The position numbers and the translations under genes are program-made. From an uncultured Alistipes sp. (GTDB lineage Bacteria > Bacteroidota > Bacteroidia > Bacteroidales > Rikenellaceae), in contig CAMWIG010000033.1 of assembly GCA_947174295.1 (NCBI GenBank), forward strand, positions 1-13,632: 13,632 bases of DNA, given 5' to 3'. Below, piece by piece: positions 11,926 through 13,632 of the stretch (positions within the stretch are counted from its first letter, which is position 1; each line of letters begins with the position of its first letter). A model generated the notes under the pieces. It was given only the letters and a program-made list of their open reading frames with translations, had not been told where the DNA came from and did not search any database.

Positions 11926-13632
11926 GTGATTGATCGCGATACCATAGACCGGATATACTCCGCAGCTAATATAGTCGACATCGTCGGTGACTACGTGACG
12001 CTCAAACGTCGCGGGGTCAACTATATAGCCTGCTGCCCGTTTCATAACGAGAAGACTCCGTCGTTCGTCGTCTCGCCCGCCAAGGGACTTTTCAAGTGCT
12101 TCGGCTGCGGCAAGGGCGGCAATGCCGTGACGTTCGTCATGGAGCACGAGGGCATATCCTATCCCGATGCTCTGAAAACCGTAGCCAAGCGCTATGGCAT
12201 CGAGGTCAAGGAGAAGGAGCTCACCGAGGAGGAGGTTCGGCGCAACGACAATCGCGAGAGCATGTTCACGCTCAACAGCTGGGCGTCGGACTATTTCGCC
12301 GACATTCTGGCGCACGACGGCGAGGGCATAAGCGTCGGCATGAGCTATTTCAGGCAGAAGCGCGGCTTTTCCGACGCTACGATAAAGAAATTCGGTCTCG
12401 GTTTCTGCCCCTCGAAGGGCGATGCAATGACGCGTGCGGCTCTCGAAGCCGGCTACAAGGAGGAGTTCCTGCTCTCGACGGGCCTCTCGTTGAAGAGCGA
12501 CCGCGACGGCTCGCTGTTCGACCGTTTCCGCGACCGCGTGATGTTTCCCGTGCACAACATCTCGGGCCGCGTCGTCGCATTCGGCGGCCGCACGCTGCGC
12601 ACCGACAAGAAAGTCGCGAAGTACCAGAACTCGCCCGAGAGCGAGATTTACAGCAAGACCCGCGAGATATACGGCCTCTTCTTCGCCAAGAAAGCCATAC
12701 AGCAGCAGGACTTCGCCATCATGGTCGAGGGCTACACCGACGTTATTTCGATGCACCAGTCGGGTGTGGAGAACGTGGTCTCATCGTCGGGCACGTCGCT
12801 CACGACCGAACAGATACGCCTGCTCAACCGCTTCACGAAGAACATAACAGTCATGTACGACGGCGACGCGGCGGGCATCAAGGCCTCGATTCGCGGTATC
12901 GACATGATTCTGCGCGAAGGCATGAACGTGCGCATCGTTCTGCTGCCGCCCGAGCACGACCCCGACTCGTTCGCGCAGTCGCACTCGGCCGAGCAGACGC
13001 AGGAGTACATACGTTCGCACGAGGAGGACTTCATATCGTTCAAGGCCCGTCTGCTGCTCTCCGAAGCCAAGGGAGACCCGATTCGCAAGGCTGCTCTCAT
13101 AGGCGATATGGTGCAGTCGATAACCCAGATTCCCGACCCCATACAGCGTTCGGTCTACGTCAAGGAGTGCGCGCGCATCATGGATGTCGACGAGAATCTT
13201 CTCATCGGCGAGGTCGCCCGCAAGCGCGCCACTTCGGCCGGCGACCGCGAGACGGACGATTTCCTGCGCCGCCAGCAGCAGATTCAGCGCCGTGAGGAGT
13301 CGACCGTGCCTGCCCCTGCTGCGCAGCCCGAGGTGGACTACTCGAAGGGGGTCGAGGCCGGCAGCAGCGAGGAGGCGCTCGAACGCGAGATTGTGAAGTA
13401 TCTGCTCAAACACGGCCACGACAGCTTCGAATTCAAGGAGGGGCGCAACATGGTCGCGCTCAACGTCGCCGATGTCATCTTCTCGGAGCTCGATGCCGAC
13501 GGCCTGCATTTCAGCCATCCGCTCTACAATGCCATGCTCGCGCGCTATCGCGAGGAGTGGCAGCGGCTGGGCTCGGGCGTCGAGGTGCCGGCCTACAACT
13601 TTACGAACCACGACGACCCCGAGGTCTGCAAT
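11926..13632 (+). CDS. dnaG: DNA primase DnaG (3' end beyond the window)
   Basis: Replication primase, 569 codons visible. The N-terminal CHC2 zinc domain is complete (C37, H40, C58, C61 in CCPFHNEKTPSF and FKCFGCGKGG), followed by the RNA polymerase core and a TOPRIM fold with E268 (MVEGYTDV), D312 and D314 (YDGDAAGIKAS). The helicase-binding C-terminal domain starts near residue 455 and is cut by the window end. The start is GTG at 11926: MIDRDTIDRIYSAANIVDIVGDYVTLKRRGVNY is the standard N-terminus, and no other start fits. The -7 box ends only five bases before it, so the short transcript would be leaderless; a longer one may come from 11836-11843. Its promoter is the CRISPR-repeat-like segment. 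Confidence 0.95.
   Translation, partial: MIDRDTIDRIYSAANIVDIVGDYVTLKRRGVNYIACCPFHNEKTPSFVVSPAKGLFKCFGCGKGGNAVTFVMEHEGISYPDALKTVAKRYGIEVKEKELTEEEVRRNDNRESMFTLNSWASDYFADILAHDGEGISVGMSYFRQKRGFSDATIKKFGLGFCPSKGDAMTRAALEAGYKEEFLLSTGLSLKSDRDGSLFDRFRDRVMFPVHNISGRVVAFGGRTLRTDKKVAKYQNSPESEIYSKTREIYGLFFAKKAIQQQDFAIMVEGYTDVISMHQSGVENVVSSSGTSLTTEQIRLLNRFTKNITVMYDGDAAGIKASIRGIDMILREGMNVRIVLLPPEHDPDSFAQSHSAEQTQEYIRSHEEDFISFKARLLLSEAKGDPIRKAALIGDMVQSITQIPDPIQRSVYVKECARIMDVDENLLIGEVARKRATSAGDRETDDFLRRQQQIQRREESTVPAPAAQPEVDYSKGVEAGSSEEALEREIVKYLLKHGHDSFEFKEGRNMVALNVADVIFSELDADGLHFSHPLYNAMLARYREEWQRLGSGVEVPAYNFTNHDDPEVCN

Noticed and set aside
12096..13295. A 399-codon plus-strand frame within dnaG
   Set aside because: It is a shifted frame of dnaG, dominated by Arg, His and Gly, with no domain; the dnaG frame is unambiguous.

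Overview
The window looks like the chromosome of a gut Bacteroidota, most likely Alistipes or another Rikenellaceae relative (inference). The grounds are GC-rich coding sequence, AT-rich start regions without strong Shine-Dalgarno sites, repeated promoters of the Bacteroidota form (TTTG, 19-21 bases, TAnnTTTG), the xerC-hpf gene pair, and a cas9-cas1-cas2 operon of the Bacteroidota II-C type.

Layout. 1-53: 3' part of tRNA-Arg(ACG) with a terminator. 288-830: beta-carbonic anhydrase with a strong terminator hairpin. 951-1060: a tracrRNA gene with its own promoter on the minus strand, divergent from cas9. 1108-5857: compact type II-C cas9, cas1 and cas2, joined by ATGA overlaps and closed by a 14-bp hairpin. 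No CRISPR array follows. 5971-7040: a dispersed repeat, a truncated ORF, and an outer-membrane beta-barrel gene cut by one in-frame TAA. 7129-7536: OsmC-family protein. 7824-8586, minus strand: two unrecognised small genes behind a leader of about 190 nt. That leader can fold two mutually exclusive ways, one ending in an intrinsic terminator. 9178-10663, minus strand: xerC and hpf. 10717-11362: lspA. 11473-11553: tRNA-Leu(CAG). 11755-11920: an inverted copy of the dispersed repeat and then a CRISPR-repeat-like sequence serving as a promoter. 11926 to the window end: dnaG, incomplete.

The interference and adaptation genes look intact: the RuvC and HNH residues of Cas9 and the metal ligands of Cas1 are present. 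The tracrRNA has an anti-repeat, a nexus hairpin and a terminator. The array is not in the window, yet 24 bases identical to the complement of the anti-repeat lie immediately upstream of dnaG, 10.9 kb away. There they form a promoter and, in any transcript starting further upstream, a tracrRNA-pairing site.

The two most interesting signals are this tracrRNA/dnaG link and the two-state leader RNA at 8608-8778.
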